Assembly (NCBI GenBank): GCA_030770545.1
Contig: CM061106.1
Coordinates: forward strand, 3,064,001 to 3,128,000
Direction of reading: 5' to 3'
DNA length: 64,000 bases
DNA from: Macropodus opercularis
Lineage: Eukaryota > Chordata > Actinopteri > Anabantiformes > Osphronemidae
Shown: piece by piece, positions 9,596 to 21,840 of the stretch
Position numbering within the stretch: position 1 is the first letter of the stretch
Layout: each line of letters begins with the position of its first letter
Notes under the pieces: generated by a model
Databases searched by the model: none
What the model saw: only the letters and a program-made list of their open reading frames with translations
What the model was told of the DNA's origin: nothing
Program-made: the position numbers and the translations under genes

Positions 9596-11494
9596 TGTCG
9601 ATGAGCCCAGAGAAATGGACATCGAGGGTATGGGTAAATTACAACAAAGAAATGAGGAAGCACCCTGTGAGGAGCGGTGTAAGCATTTCAGGCCTTATCA
9701 GCCTCAGAGCGAGAAGGAAGAAAAGGGAAATGCCGAGCAAGAGCCTGTCTGTCCTAAAAGGAGCAGATGGAGTGAGCAGGGGCAAAATATGCGTTATAGA
9801 AAGCCTTTACAGAGGAAACAACATGATCATCCTAAGCAGATATCCCCTGAGAGAGTGGTTGCCATGGAGAGGGCGGTGCGACCCCAGCAGCAGCTAGAGG
9901 AAAAAGAAGTTGTGATGGAAGTCGGCTGCATGTCACCAAAGTTAGGAACATCAGAACCCAAAAATAGAGAGAAGGGAGAGAAGTCTGTGCAAGCAAACAG
10001 TTTGTTAGGAGAGTGGAAAATTTTAGATGAAGTTTGAAGTTTTAATAGTTAAACCATAATTGTACTCAACTATATGATTTTACACTATACTTATGATGAT
10101 TGTTATAAAGTATAGCAATGTGATGAGTTTATAAGTACTCAAAAATAATTACTATTGCTGATTCCTTAACAAAAATGATGTTTGTTAATCAAATGTGTTT
10201 GATTTTTAAGGATGAAATCAGATGAACTGTGACCAGGTTGAAACAACGCTCAAAAGTGTTAAATGAATGAAGTAAAAGGTCAATCAAAATAATTTCTATG
10301 TGCATCAGCTAAATATTAAGGAAGTACAGGGCCGGTGGAAAGTACCAGAAGGGCCAGGAGGATGTGATGGGGGATGGGAAGAACATGAAGAACAGCATCT
10401 CTGACCAGGGATGAGACGGGGATTAGATCATGTCTGTTCACGTGTGAATACTGTCCTGCCATTGGTTGATGAAGGTTGAACACGCGCTAAGCATCAACTT
10501 ACTGTGCCTGTAAACCACCAATGATGCTACAGATGTGATTTTATGTTTATGATTAAGGAGGAGACAGGAAGATGACATAGCTAAAATTTAGTATAAAAAT
10601 CCTGGATTTTGGCTGGTTGGGGAGATTGCTCACTGTTGCAGGGGGACCCTCTGTCAGTCTGAACCAAAAAACTGAGAAGCAGAGGAAGAGAGGAGATCCA
10701 AAGCAGAAATCGGCCTCACGGCCTGACTGCCCCTTGTGCAGTTTTGCCCCGGCGCATGACGGAGCATGAAGCATCACGGAGAAGATCTACAGCTGGGCCT
10801 CAGTTTCCAACCCAGAGACTCTCAGCCAACAATCTTCACACCTGTGTCGTGCCCACTCTTCAACCAGCCTTAGACTTCAAAAGGGGTTGTGAGTAGAGTA
10901 GCAGCATAGGGCAAGAATAGTTACCTATATACTCAATACAGTGTAATCTTGATATTTTAATCAATTTTTATTACTTGCTGTTAGCTTTTGCATCTGCTAA
11001 ATAAAGTACCACATCTGCAGTTAAAGTAAAAGCTTCCTTGCTTTAATTGTCTTTAATAAGGGTTTCTTCAAAGTGCTCGTAGCCTCTCCTCGTTGACGTA
11101 AAAGTATCCGATCGTGTGTGACTAAGCCAGGCTCACATGATGAAAGCTCTTGTCGGTTTAGTCTAGACCCGAAATTAACACCTCCTGTGTGGTAAAAGTA
11201 TACTTATCACCAAAACTTATTCCAGCAACCACAACAACTGTTACTTTAAGAAGGAAGCTGCCGTTAACCAGGGTGACTCATTGGTATCTGTAATTTTCTG
11301 GTCTATACAGGTGCTGATGTTAGCGCAAGCAGGGGGGACACTGGGAAGAAGGTAGTGAATTAGCTGGATGAATTCCTTCGCCTCAGCCTAGAATAGAAAC
11401 CTGTACTGTTAAACCCCAGGCAGGCTGATAAGTTAACCACTTTAATGTGAGGGCTGGCCTACTCTCTTGTACTAGAGGGTCAGGGTAACAAACA
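9596..11494 (+). mobile_element. Nested LTR-like insertion (probable solo retroviral-type LTR)
   Basis: The 1,899-base insertion starts TGTCGATG and ends AACAAACA. It is flanked by the 4-base duplication AGTG (9592-9595 and 11495-11498), and the undisturbed gypsy LTR at 6255 shows the empty site. Inside are TATAAAAA at 10592 and AATAAA at 11000-11005, spaced as in an LTR promoter-R-poly(A) arrangement, and an ORF at the 5' end. TG..CA ends with a 4-base TSD fit a gamma/epsilon/spuma-type retrovirus LTR. It could instead be a short non-autonomous element. The internal genes of its parent are not present. Confidence 0.6.
9615..10037 (+). CDS. ORF inside the nested LTR-like insertion
   Basis: A 140-codon ORF runs from ATG at 9615 to TGA at 10035-10037. 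The protein is very rich in Glu, Lys, Arg and Gln, has no membrane segment or signal peptide, and I do not recognise it. In some complex retroviruses accessory or env-end reading frames extend into U3, and the position fits this. The open frame also extends upstream into the gypsy LTR, but that is a chance join. No expression evidence can be seen. Confidence 0.35.
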   Translation: MDIEGMGKLQQRNEEAPCEERCKHFRPYQPQSEKEEKGNAEQEPVCPKRSRWSEQGQNMRYRKPLQRKQHDHPKQISPERVVAMERAVRPQQQLEEKEVVMEVGCMSPKLGTSEPKNREKGEKSVQANSLLGEWKILDEV

Positions 11495-12261
11495 AGTGGG
11501 GATCCTGGCCTCGCCGTGGAGAATGCCAAAGGGAGTAGATGTGCACGCCCAAAAGGCCCAGTCCCAGTGAGTCCGCTGTCCTGGGTCCTGTCGCGGGGTT
11601 AACTCCCTTAATTGCCCAGAGGAACCTCTGAAAGGGAGTTGAGAGTCTGGCAGAGGCTAAGAGTCGCGGTGGCGAGACCCAGGCTGCAACAGTGTCGAAG
11701 CTAAGGCTGTGGCAAGGCTAGAACTGCGGCTGAGGTGAGGCTATAGCTGAGGCTGAGGCGAGGCTATAGCTGAGGCGAGGCTAAAGCTGCGGCTAAGACA
11801 AGGCTGAAGCTGCGGCTAAGACGAGGCTAAAGTGAGGCTAAAGCTGCGGCTAAGACGAGGCTAAAGCTGCGACAGAGACGAGGCTAAGCTGCGGCTAAGA
11901 CGAGGCTAAAGCTGCGGCCGAGGTGCGGCTATAGCTGAGGCTGAGTTCCCCAGAGAACACACAGTTCGGAGAACTCACGATGCGATCCGTTTCTGGCTTA
12001 GTAATGCGCGCAGCGATCAAGAGGTGAGCTGGAGGGTGTCGTAAACGATCCGGCGACCGGAGGGAGTGAACTCAGGGCTTAAGTAGTGAGGAAGGAATAA
12101 TCGACACAGGTGGGCAGAATAAGCAATCACACCGGAAGAAAAACCGATAACCCGAAAGAAACCCTACAAAATAAGACAGGAAGCAAAGTAACGGAGAGCC
12201 CTGAAGAAAGTCTTCGAAATACACTCCCAAACAAAGCTAAGTCGCCGATCATCACAGTATG

Positions 12262-12938
12262 GAGCCGTTATGTAGTAAAATGTGGTCTGCCTCCTGACAT
12301 GGGTGGTCAAGCCACCCTGCCCTAGTGCTACAGATCATCCATGTTTATACAAGTAAAGACAAGAAAAGGTCACAGAGACACAGAGAGGACTATGCTCCAT
12401 ATCCTGTAACAGTAATGGATCTGCGCAGATTTGTGTATATAATAAAAAATAAAATAAGGCAATGTTATAATCAGCAGTTGGCCCATAAGCTGACTGGTGC
12501 TCTCATTGGTAGGAAGTAGCCATGACAGTGTCTCCCCCATCTACCCTCTAGATTCATTTCAACCTTGTTAGGCTTGAGTGTTTCATTTCTTATGAAAGTT
12601 GTTTCTGCAGTCTGAGGTAAGTTGACAGGAGACAACTTACAACCATTGTGAGTTATGTGTGAAGTGAAACTGACCTAGAAGATATATTTGAGGTCTCGTA
12701 CTAACTTACCTGATACTGAAGAAGCTACTACGATGAGTAGTGAAACATTTCAACCTAACAAAAAAGAAGTGAAATGTGACATGTAGATGACAATCATCTG
12801 TATGATCCCTTCACAAATAATATGTATTAATTGCACAGCCCAGACTCTCCCTCTGTCTCTTTTCCCTTTTATATATAATATTGACCTTGTTGTGTGCTTT
12901 CTTACTTTTTGTTTCCATGTGGCTGCTGTGTTTCCCAG
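12262..12938. other. Unclassified DNA with a possible Penelope-like 3' tail
   Basis: No gene is seen. At about 12715-12760 the sequence gaagaagctactacgatgag followed by gtgaaacatttcaac resembles the conserved 3' end of Penelope-like elements in this window (gaagaagccacctggat, then gagaaacgtttctac). The rest is unassigned. Confidence 0.35.
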
Positions 12939-15909
12939 AGAACATAACCGTAGACAGTGAAGCATCAGACACAGAAGATGAGCAGACCACAAGTATCACA
13001 GATGCTGCGTCATCAGTTTCACGTTCATCTTCTCGATCATCGGGTATGTGGCTAAAGTGTCTGCCTGACATTAGACACAGATGTGCAGGCTGCTGGTGAG
13101 GAAACCAGTTGCGAGGCATCATCTGAAGCCCTAGTTGATGCTGTGCATGACCAGGAGCATCTGTCAATGAGGTAAACTCTGCTCTGATCTTATTTGAAAT
13201 CAGTGATGGTAAATGACTTGTAAACAATATTTGTATGTGGCCGATGATAACAGCGTCTGATCCTTGTCATTCAGGAGGGAATCAGACGTTGACAGCGACA
13301 TGCCCAGAGCTGCTTCCACTACTCAGCAACCTGTGACAATAAGGTAACACTGTCACTGCTACAGTATCTCCCTGCTCCAGTCTGACTGGATGAGTCCTTT
13401 ACAAGACTCCACTAAACCTACACAGACGCTGCTCATTGGTTTCTGCAGCTGTTTCTGTTGGTTCTGTTAAACTGGAGACGACTAGAGGTTGTTCTCTGCA
13501 TTAGCCTGACTTAATAGAGGTTTGATAGAGAGTCATGGCTCCAGCAGTAACATTGGATGAAAGCACACAACACTAGACTTGATGGGTCCTTCACTCACTG
13601 AAAACACTGTTTACATAAAAGGTGGCGCTTGGTTAGAATCAACATGACCCATTGAGACGATGTAGAAGGAATTGGAGCCGCTTTGCCAACATCATCTGTT
13701 CACACATGGATACTTCCAGCACATGTTATATTATAATAAAATAAAAATTGAAATTAACTTTCAAATGTTTATCTGACATCTCTTTATGACCTTGCTTATA
13801 TTTGCTTGCTTATTGTCATTTATATATTGGGTCAGCAATCATATTGCATATATGTCATATTGTGTATTACAACAATTTATCACAACTATTGATCTTATTG
13901 TTTTGTGGATTTTAGGGAGGAGTTCTACGTTGACTCTGACTCTGATGTATCAAGTGTAGAAGAGGTCATGTTGTCTTCCCCTACTGAAAATATTCCAGAT
14001 GTATGTCCACCAATCCACAGTTGTCCCTGATTTACTATTCATTCTTACAAAACTGTATAATATGTACTGATCTTCTTCTTTCATTGCAGGACATAGCTAC
14101 ACTGGAAGATGTTCTAACTCTTTTTCGGACAGACAACATAGACACAGCGACAAGAGCCACAGTCATAGCCAGGCGAAGAAACGTTTTGCAAAGTGCCTGC
14201 ATGGCATTGCCCAAATCGTACTTCTCCTGGGCTAAAGTGCCCCAAGTTGAATTTGTGTCTGAAATGGCAGAGGACTATGGTGGTCCGCAAAGAGAATTCT
14301 TTAGGTATTTTAATTTTAAATAGTTTTCAATATATCATGCATACATTTATTTTGTCATATGTAAATGTAAAATAACTAAAAGTAACTATATTGAAAGTTA
14401 AATTCTTTGAGTTTGCCTCATATTCATCACTGTTTTTATGTACTTGCAGACTTCTAATGATAGATGTCCAGGCTAAGATGGGAGTGCTGGAAGGTAGGCC
14501 AGGAGACTTGCTGTTTACATATAACCAGCAGGCCCTGGCAAACAACAAATATTACACAGCGGGGAAGTTAACAGCGTGGGCCATTAGCCACAATGGTCCT
14601 GGGCTGCGATGTCTAAATGTGGACCTCTATGCCATGATGTGTGGTCAGAAACCCTGCCTGACCAACTTTGAAGTGGGCATGTTCGACAATGAAGAGGTCA
14701 CAAGAAACCTCCAAACGGTACATTTTGTCTAACAAAGACAATATTTCAAAGGATGACTTAACGGATATATTTGCAAAATTAACGTGAAAGAAGGTTCAAA
14801 AGGCAAAACATGTAGACACATATACACCTTAGACAGCCTTAAACTCTACAACAAATTGCAAACTTCAAATGTGTGGTTGTTATAATCAATAAATGTTCTT
14901 TCCAAAGGTTAAGAGTTGCACTACAGAGGCTGACCTGGAGCAGGTCAAGGACAACATTTGGACTGGATTTCCAGGTGTGGTGTGCCCAGTATTTATACGT
15001 CCACTCTGGAAGACTTCCAAAATGTCCACAACCAGATTGTGGCGCACTTCCTTTATCATTGGTATGGACAAGTCATGGACGACTGTCATTACACAAGCTT
15101 TACTCATGTTTTAAGTTGAGCTCATATACTATTTTGATTCTGAGTATGTGTTTGGATATTAACTTGTTATTAGCTTGTGTGTCAGTATGTCTTAATAGAT
15201 TATATAGTTAAAGGCCTGGGAGAATCTGATAAATTTGTACTGTAGCCCTGATATTTTTTTTTTCCAAACAGGAAAGGCCTAATTCTATTTTTTCTTCTTC
15301 TTCTGTTTAACAGTGTAGCCAGCATGATCCAGCAGTTTGTTGCTAGCATGAACTCCTGTGGGCAGTTTTAGCAAATGGTGGAACGTCACTGGAAACAGTT
15401 CCAACCCCTCTTCACTGCCACAAAGGAAAAACTAACTCGGGACTCAATTCAAAGTCTATTTCAAATCAACTGGAGTCCAGCACGAAGCAACAGAAGGGAG
15501 GAAGAAGAGTCCACAATTTTTCAGTGGCAATGGTGGCTGGTGGAGATTCAAGGTGATTTCACCTAGATTTTATTTCCCTATAATACAAATCACCACATAA
15601 GCTGATATATAGCAAACTTATTCAACAACTTAATTAGCATTCATAACACCTAAATTCATTTACATTACATATGCTACTTTAAATGGTTTGATAAAAGTAC
15701 ATGAAAGTCTGGTGTCACAGTACATTTAAAAAAATATTTAATTTAATATGTAAGTACTCTAGGAGTAGAGGTTCTAATATTTTTTCACAAATATGTTAAC
15801 AGAGGGTGGAACAGACTTCTCCTTCGAGGAAATCCTAATTTCCGTGACTGGCGCAGACAGCGTTCCACCCCTGGGCTTCCAAAAGCCATGCGAAATGGAA
15901 TTGTTCACT
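12939..15909 (+). pseudogene. HECT-domain E3 ubiquitin ligase gene (G2E3-like), decayed
   Basis: Nine consecutive exons can be joined: 12939-13043, 13081-13171, 13275-13343, 13916-14000, 14090-14304, 14450-14717, 14908-15061, 15314-15552 and 15803-15909. The first four encode an acidic, Ser-rich linker. The HECT N-lobe begins with EMAEDYGGPQREFFR and goes on through NVDLYAMMCG. Later pieces include PSIYTSTLEDFQNVHNQIVA and LISVTGADSVPPLGF. HECT domains carry ubiquitin on a C-lobe cysteine, but the exon with that cysteine was not found. Exon 7 needs a frameshift near 14960 and exon 8 has an in-frame TAG at 15369, where a Trp is expected. Splice sites are mostly intact, so decay is recent. Confidence 0.75.
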
Positions 15910-18204
15910 GTATGTTTTATAATATATATATATATGAATGTTCTGTATTTTATTGAAAAAAGTATGTGAAATAAATGTGTACATATTTTTCTTGTAACTG
16001 TTTTTGACCTGATCAATGGCACAGAGACCTTGAATGAATAATCCAGAATATATTACTGAATTAAATTCTAATGATACATTCACATATAGTACAAAGGTGG
16101 CATCAAACTCAAAAGAAAAATTAGAGCTAAATTGGAAAAAGCAGTGTATGTGAACATTATTTGTTACTGGAATCATGAAGATTGGCTGAAGTCATTTTAC
16201 TTCTTACAGTGTAAGTCCTGGTCCACACTACACCAGTTGGTGGCGGTAATGCGCCATTTAGTTCATTTCCAACCACCAGACAATATTTAGAAGAAGTAAG
16301 TGGAAAAATCATTGTCCAAAAGTTGCCGATATGAAATCGAGTAATCGTGAAACGTTTGTAAAAAGAAAATAATTGCTTGTGTATTATAGTATCAGATGTT
16401 TCGGTATCGAATGTTCGTTTGAAGCGGAAGAGTTGTAGTGAGTCTAGTAAACGTGCAGCGGCCCATTCCAGACACCTAATGCTAACATTAACTAATGCAC
16501 GTAGCGTTAGCAATACATATATAATGTCAAGTGTGCGTTCACCCTGCAAAAGGTCTGTGTTATCAGAACATGAAACGTACCATTTAAATATCCTAGACTC
16601 ATGTCATGAGCGATTCGCAGTGAAACTCCATATAAGGATCTGACTGCACCCTGATTTCCACAGCCAGGTGTATTTGAGGTGGCCCCCGCCATTTTGTGTT
16701 CAGCGGTCGGCAACAGAACCTTTGGAATGTCTCGGAGGTCGTTGATTATACACTGTAAGCACATTTTAAACGAGTGCACCCATAGGAAAAATCTGTTGTT
16801 CAATCTCATCTCTTGAGATCAATTTGAGCTTCTCATATTCATATCAGTCTGTGATCATTTGTTTCTGAGTTACGTCTCCTAAGGGTCCCTTAGGAGCAAG
16901 ACATAAGCTAAAAAGAGACAAGACACCAGTAAGACAAAGGAGGTTAAATTGAGAAAACCATTCGAGCAATACTTGAGAAGTGGGATAAACAGCAGAGATC
17001 TCTATAATTGTATGCCCCTGATCTCAATTATGTCTTGGTTATTTGAAAGAGAATAACATGAGATGAATCTGAGACTTTTATGAGACAAATCTGAGAATTA
17101 TGAGCCTTAAAAGAGACCTTATTGTTGTGTGTCCAATGTCTCTTCCATCTCTTGATTATTTCTCTTAAATGTCTTACTGAAGCTATATATGAGAATGATA
17201 TCTGAGGTGTATTTGAGAAATACAAGAACAAACTGAGAATGCAATTTAAAGATTAATTATCTTTATTAATTAGAAATAACTGTAAAAACAATACTCAATA
17301 TTGAAAGTTGAAAGTAAGTTGAAAACTGTATGTATGTAACACCAGTACAACACTTCAAGACAAAAAAACACTGACCAGCAAGTGGAACGTGGGATACGTG
17401 GAACAACAATGTTAGGCTCACACATGAAAAGTATGGTGGCCTGGAGGTGCAAACCAACATGAAAAGATTACAGGGTTTGGTTAGAATGCTAACTATAGTA
17501 AGGCACACTTGTACCAACTCAGCCCACTCCTCAGATGTAGGTGCTAGAGTGTGGGGACAACACTAGTACGTTACATCACTTCCAGATTGTAAAAATAAAA
17601 CACTGACTAGCACATGTAACAGTAATGTTTGGCTCACACACATGAAAAGTACGGTGGCCTGGAGGTGCAAACTAACATTACAAAATCTGAAACACTTTTA
17701 CAAAACTTGAGACCAATTTAAAATTTTAGAAAACATTTTTAAATATCATAAAACAAATTACATTACCATAACACATGTCCTGAAACAAATGTAAATTTCA
17801 GAAAACAAATTACCAAGAACACACTTTTACAAACACCAAGACAAATTTACAAATGTCAACAACCGGAAAGGGAATGTACCAACTCCGAGGTTGAACCGGA
17901 GGTGAATGGGAGCAGCCAATAGGAGTTGTTGTCGTTGCCATGGTCATTACCGGTCTGGTGGTCCCGTTGCCTACTACTACTAACTATATTAACACATTAC
18001 CATGAAAATGAATAAGAAAAATAAAAGAATGGGTAGAGAGAGAGAGATAGCGGTCCACATAGGACAGGCTATATCAGTGGCCTACTCCTTGGAGCCTGCT
18101 CTGGCCCTACATTTGTTCACAAAGGCTTTCTTGAGCTTGGCCTCCTCAATTGGTTCCCAGTCCGGTAGAGTTGCACATCTCAGGACATAAGCTGTAAGAC
18201 AAGA
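15910..18204. other. AT-rich non-coding DNA with a local direct repeat
   Basis: No gene is supported. A roughly 100-base direct repeat (about 17350-17462 and 17590-17680, core ggctcacacatgaaaagta / ggctcacacacatgaaaag) suggests an old repeat. The stretch ttggtggcggtaatgcgcc at about 16230 recurs in reverse near 22240 and is a common-looking fish repeat end. Many TGAGA motifs lie at 16800-17220. Confidence 0.45.
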
Positions 18205-18883
18205 GCATTTGTTACGGCACACCCACTACACTAACTAGAAGTCCCAGGGGCAGGGATAGCCTAAACCCCTGGTTCTGACTCGCACTTGCCACACGATGGC
18301 ATCAAAAACAACTCTGCTAAGGGGAAGCTCCACCAGAGCCTTCTTCCCTGCACACTAGACAAACTAATCAGGGCGGACCCACTAGCACGAACCCAGAAAC
18401 AGGAGTAAAGCAAAATAATAATTTAATGATAAGAGGACAAACATGAACCAACACAAACCCACGGACAGGACACTAACACGAGTGACTACAAAACTTATAC
18501 CCTGAACATTAGACGAACAAAATTAATAACAACGAAAAGCAAAACCTGGAGCTACTATTAAAACTAGGACGTGACATAATACTAAATAACAACAATACAT
18601 GAAGTGAACTAATAACACTAACTAGAGACAAACACGTAACATCCATCCACCATACCGATATACACAATCACTTACATACAGACAAACCTCGTAACTTCCT
18701 ATATAATCAGCCAGCAAACGAAAACAAAACAGAGGAACTTAAATACTAAATCAACGGGAAATGAAAACCAGGTGAAATCAATAACCAAAAAACAGGATGT
18801 GGACGAAAAACAAAAACCCAACGAAGAAGAACAGGGGACAAGGGCGGCCTCCACGGGCTGGAGGGCCAAACCGTCACAGCATT
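18205..18883 (-). mobile_element. Solo LTR
   Basis: A 669-base LTR (18210-18878) reads TGTTACGG..CCGTCACA on the plus strand and is flanked by the 5-base TSD GCATT (18205-18209 and 18879-18883). The minus-strand start TGTGACGGTTTGGCC looks like a fish gypsy LTR start, so minus orientation is likely. No internal sequence remains, so it is a product of LTR-LTR recombination. Confidence 0.75.
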
Positions 18884-19076
18884 AAAATCTGTCATGAGTT
18901 ATTAGACAAAACAATTACCACATAGACCATATACAACTTCACTTCAGGTTAAAAGGAGATAACACCGTGAGACGTCCATTTCAGTTCAGAGAATTGCAAT
19001 TCAGCAAGTAAGATTTTTTGGCCAATCATGAATATAAATAAAACAACAGTGTTATCCTTAAAGGTGCTATGAAGTA

Positions 19077-19770
19077 GGGATGCACCAAATCCAGATTTTT
19101 GGGGTTCGGCTGAATACCGAATGATTCAACTGAATCCGAAACCGAATCCTACTCGCATCCTTATTCCATTAACACAGTAAAACACATTAATGAAGCAAAG
19201 AACGTCCACAGCAATGTATTTTTCATTTTATTTTTACGAGTTAAAAACATTTCAACTTTTCAGAATGCCGCAAGCGCACTGAGGGTCATGTGACAAGCAC
19301 TAACCAATCAGCTTCATCCTTTCCGGTAACAACGTTGAAAGATCAGCCAAGATGAAGGAACAGCTGATCATAATTGTATATGGATTGCCATTTTGAAATA
19401 AATTTAGTTGCAGAGCTACTGCAAGCGATTTTTACAGCTGCAAATCCATTTATCCTTTGCTGAAATTTCCGCGTTTTCATGGAGAGAGCAGGTCATGGTT
19501 GCTTAACAAAGGCAGACGCCTCAGGGGCGCAACTGTCCGAGAGCTTTGGAAAGGAGGAGAAAGCGGCGCGGCTAGCATTTTCCACGCGTTTTTAGGCGTG
19601 ATATGTAAACGGCCCCTAAATGGTCCCAGGCGCTCAAGATTCCTGAACAGTTTAGTTTAGAGCGAACTGTCGGACCTTGTTCCTCCTCATATAAACACAT
19701 TCATGCAATCAACGGCCGCGTGACGTCGACCAGCGTAGCGCAAGCCTAGGGTTCAGTTCGGTGAAAAAAA
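19077..19770. mobile_element. Degenerate hAT-type non-autonomous element
   Basis: It begins tagggatgcaccaaatccag with a following gaatccgaaaccgaatcc, a typical hAT terminus. The right end is worn: ggttcagttcggtg near 19750 is the best remaining candidate. No transposase is seen. Confidence 0.45.
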
Positions 19771-20689
19771 AACAAAGAACTGACTGGCATAGACATAAAT
19801 GAAGGGTAGATGCTGCCTTGACAACTGGGGCTGTCTACTCTTTTTTTTTTTTATGTATATGATGGCCAGTCACAATAATGAAAATAAATGTACTGTGACC
19901 AAAATCTTCCATATTTATAATCATTTTATACTTTAAAAACATAAAACATTTCAATACTGGAAATAGCTAAACAACAAGATCACAATATGTTGTGACATGT
20001 GAGCTCGTAAAAAAAAGAACGTAAACGATTCTGATCATTAAGCAAAAATAATACCAAATAATTTTCATCAGGGCCCACGAGTCATTCACATACTCTTTAT
20101 TGAAATATAGTAATGGGCTCTACGCACAGCTCCACTACTTCCTGAATTTAAGGCAGCTCCTTTGTTTCCTGTCTTACATTATTGGACAAACTGATTAATC
20201 CACTTGTGTCTGACCATTGTGACTCATACACACGTGGATGAATCAGTTTATTTTCCTAATTGATTGTTAGTTTTATAACCTATAAACCCACCAAGATTAA
20301 AATAATTTAAAGATGAACCATGATAGCATCCAAATTCTTGGGTGAGCTTTTGCAGAAAATCTGCTCACAACATACGGACTCGTGACACAATATTTATGAA
20401 CTTGCAGATCTGAAATTTCAGAGATATTTAGCTAGTGTAGAGCAAAAATAGGAGGGCGAGTCCAGTCAACTAAGTCACATTTAAATTTCATTAAATGACC
20501 TTTATTTATTTTTTTAATCAAAAGTCAAATCAAATCATGTTTTTCAAGAATTGCCATACCCTATAATTTCACAGTCAAAGAAAATGAATAAAATAAATGA
20601 ACATCTGGTAACATGTAGGCTAATCAATATTTCAATTAGATATTTCACAAGTGTACTGCTGAGCACATATTACTGAGCGGACGGCACAA

Positions 20690-21840
20690 AACGGAATGGT
20701 ATTCCACACTGAGTTGTTGGCAGCCACCACAGGTGGATCTTAATTAGCTAGGGCGAGTTCATGTTACGCTTGGGACTGGAGCGAATGGAACGAAACAGAA
20801 TGGTATTGCATACTGGTAGGGCTGGGATAAACAATTATATTTTTAGACTAGCGATTATTTTTTTCAATGCATCAATTAATCTAACGATTAATTTTTTCAG
20901 GCAGATTCGATTTCGATTATCCCCCCATTAATTGACTACTAACAATTTATACATGTTGATTTACATATCTGAATGAAAAAAAACATGCATTCCTTAACAT
21001 TGCAACATATGTTTATTGCTCTTAAAATTACAAAATAAAAGACTGACTAAGAATGCATTACTTGGCACTTGTATAGAGATAACATTCAATAAAACCTTGA
21101 AAACACATAGCTTACTGAAACAAGCTTACTGAACACATAGGGCCATAGCTTACTGAAAAAAAGTTCTTCTTTCGGATGAAAATAACAACTTGATGTCCAG
21201 CATTCATTAGCATTCTAGCATTCAGCCTGTCATGGAGAAAAAAAAATCTCCAAATGATCCACGTGAAACGTTGGCGTTCCGCCCTTTTTCTATCCTGTCT
21301 AATGATTTTGGTTAAAATGCACAAGGGAGAGAGAGCGCAAGAAGCACTCGTGTTGTTTGAAGACTGTGAATGTGCGCGGAGTCGGGGCTCTCTCTCGTAC
21401 ACGCCCTGTCAGGCGCAGCAGTCATTCTATTCTACATCACTCACCGACCAAATAAGGCTTTGACAGCCGCCAAAAAAAAAATAAAAGATCAATGCAGAAA
21501 AACCCCTGGATTGGTTATATAACGTTGGACAGAATGTTGATCCGGCCATCGCGTATATTCAGCGCACATAAGGTAAACGTTTTACAAACGTTTTTTAGAG
21601 AAATAAAAACAGGTCAACTAATCAATGCACATATATTGCGTCAACGTCATCGATTACCTCGATGCGTTGTCCCAGCCCTACATACTGGGTTTTGTGCGTT
21701 GCAGCCCGTTCCATAAGCTCCAGTCCTGAGCGTAACATGAACCCGCCCTAGCAAAGATCTAACGTTACCGGCCGCAGCTGCCACCAACTCAGCGTGCGAC
21801 ACCATCTTGTTTCTCCCAGTTCGGTCATTAATATGAGCTC
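20690..21840. repeat. Palindromic element whose loop holds a hAT insertion
   Basis: The left arm (about 20710-20808) and right arm (about 21689-21800) are inverted copies. An example is ctagggcgagttcatgttac on the left against the reverse complement of gtaacatgaacccgccctag on the right. Homology continues outward through a gagttggtggcag-like stretch. Without the hAT insert, the two arms would form a long hairpin. No coding capacity is seen. Confidence 0.65.
20809..21688. mobile_element. Non-autonomous hAT element
   Basis: The 864-base element (20817-21680) has terminal inverted repeats starting tagggctgggataaac and, from the other end, tagggctgggacaacg. The 8-base TSD CATACTGG lies at 20809-20816 and 21681-21688. 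An 8-base TSD with TAGGG ends is the hAT signature. Internal ORFs are short and unlike transposase. Confidence 0.8.

Larger units (their letters stand above)
9232..12256 (-). repeat. Gypsy 5' LTR, split by a nested insertion
   Basis: The two LTR parts are 9232-9595 and 11495-12256. Removing 9596-11494 and one AGTG copy restores continuity with the other LTR. It keeps about 0.3 kb of U3 (around 11950-12240) that the other LTR has lost. Confidence 0.85.
5894..12261 (-). mobile_element. Ty3/gypsy LTR retrotransposon (sushi-type, chromodomain), with nested insertion
   Basis: The element runs 5899-12256 between 5-base TSDs GTATG (5894-5898 and 12257-12261). On the minus strand its order is 5' LTR (12256 down to 9232, interrupted), gag from 9210, RNase H, integrase, polypurine tract next to 6843 (aggagggggg), and 3' LTR (6842-5899). 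Both LTRs begin TGTGATGATC and end CGTTACA on that strand. The internal part is only about 2.4 kb: protease and reverse transcriptase are missing, and gag runs straight into RNase H. The element cannot move by itself. The LTRs differ in length mainly because about 0.3 kb of U3 (around 11950-12240) is missing from the 3' copy. Confidence 0.9.
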
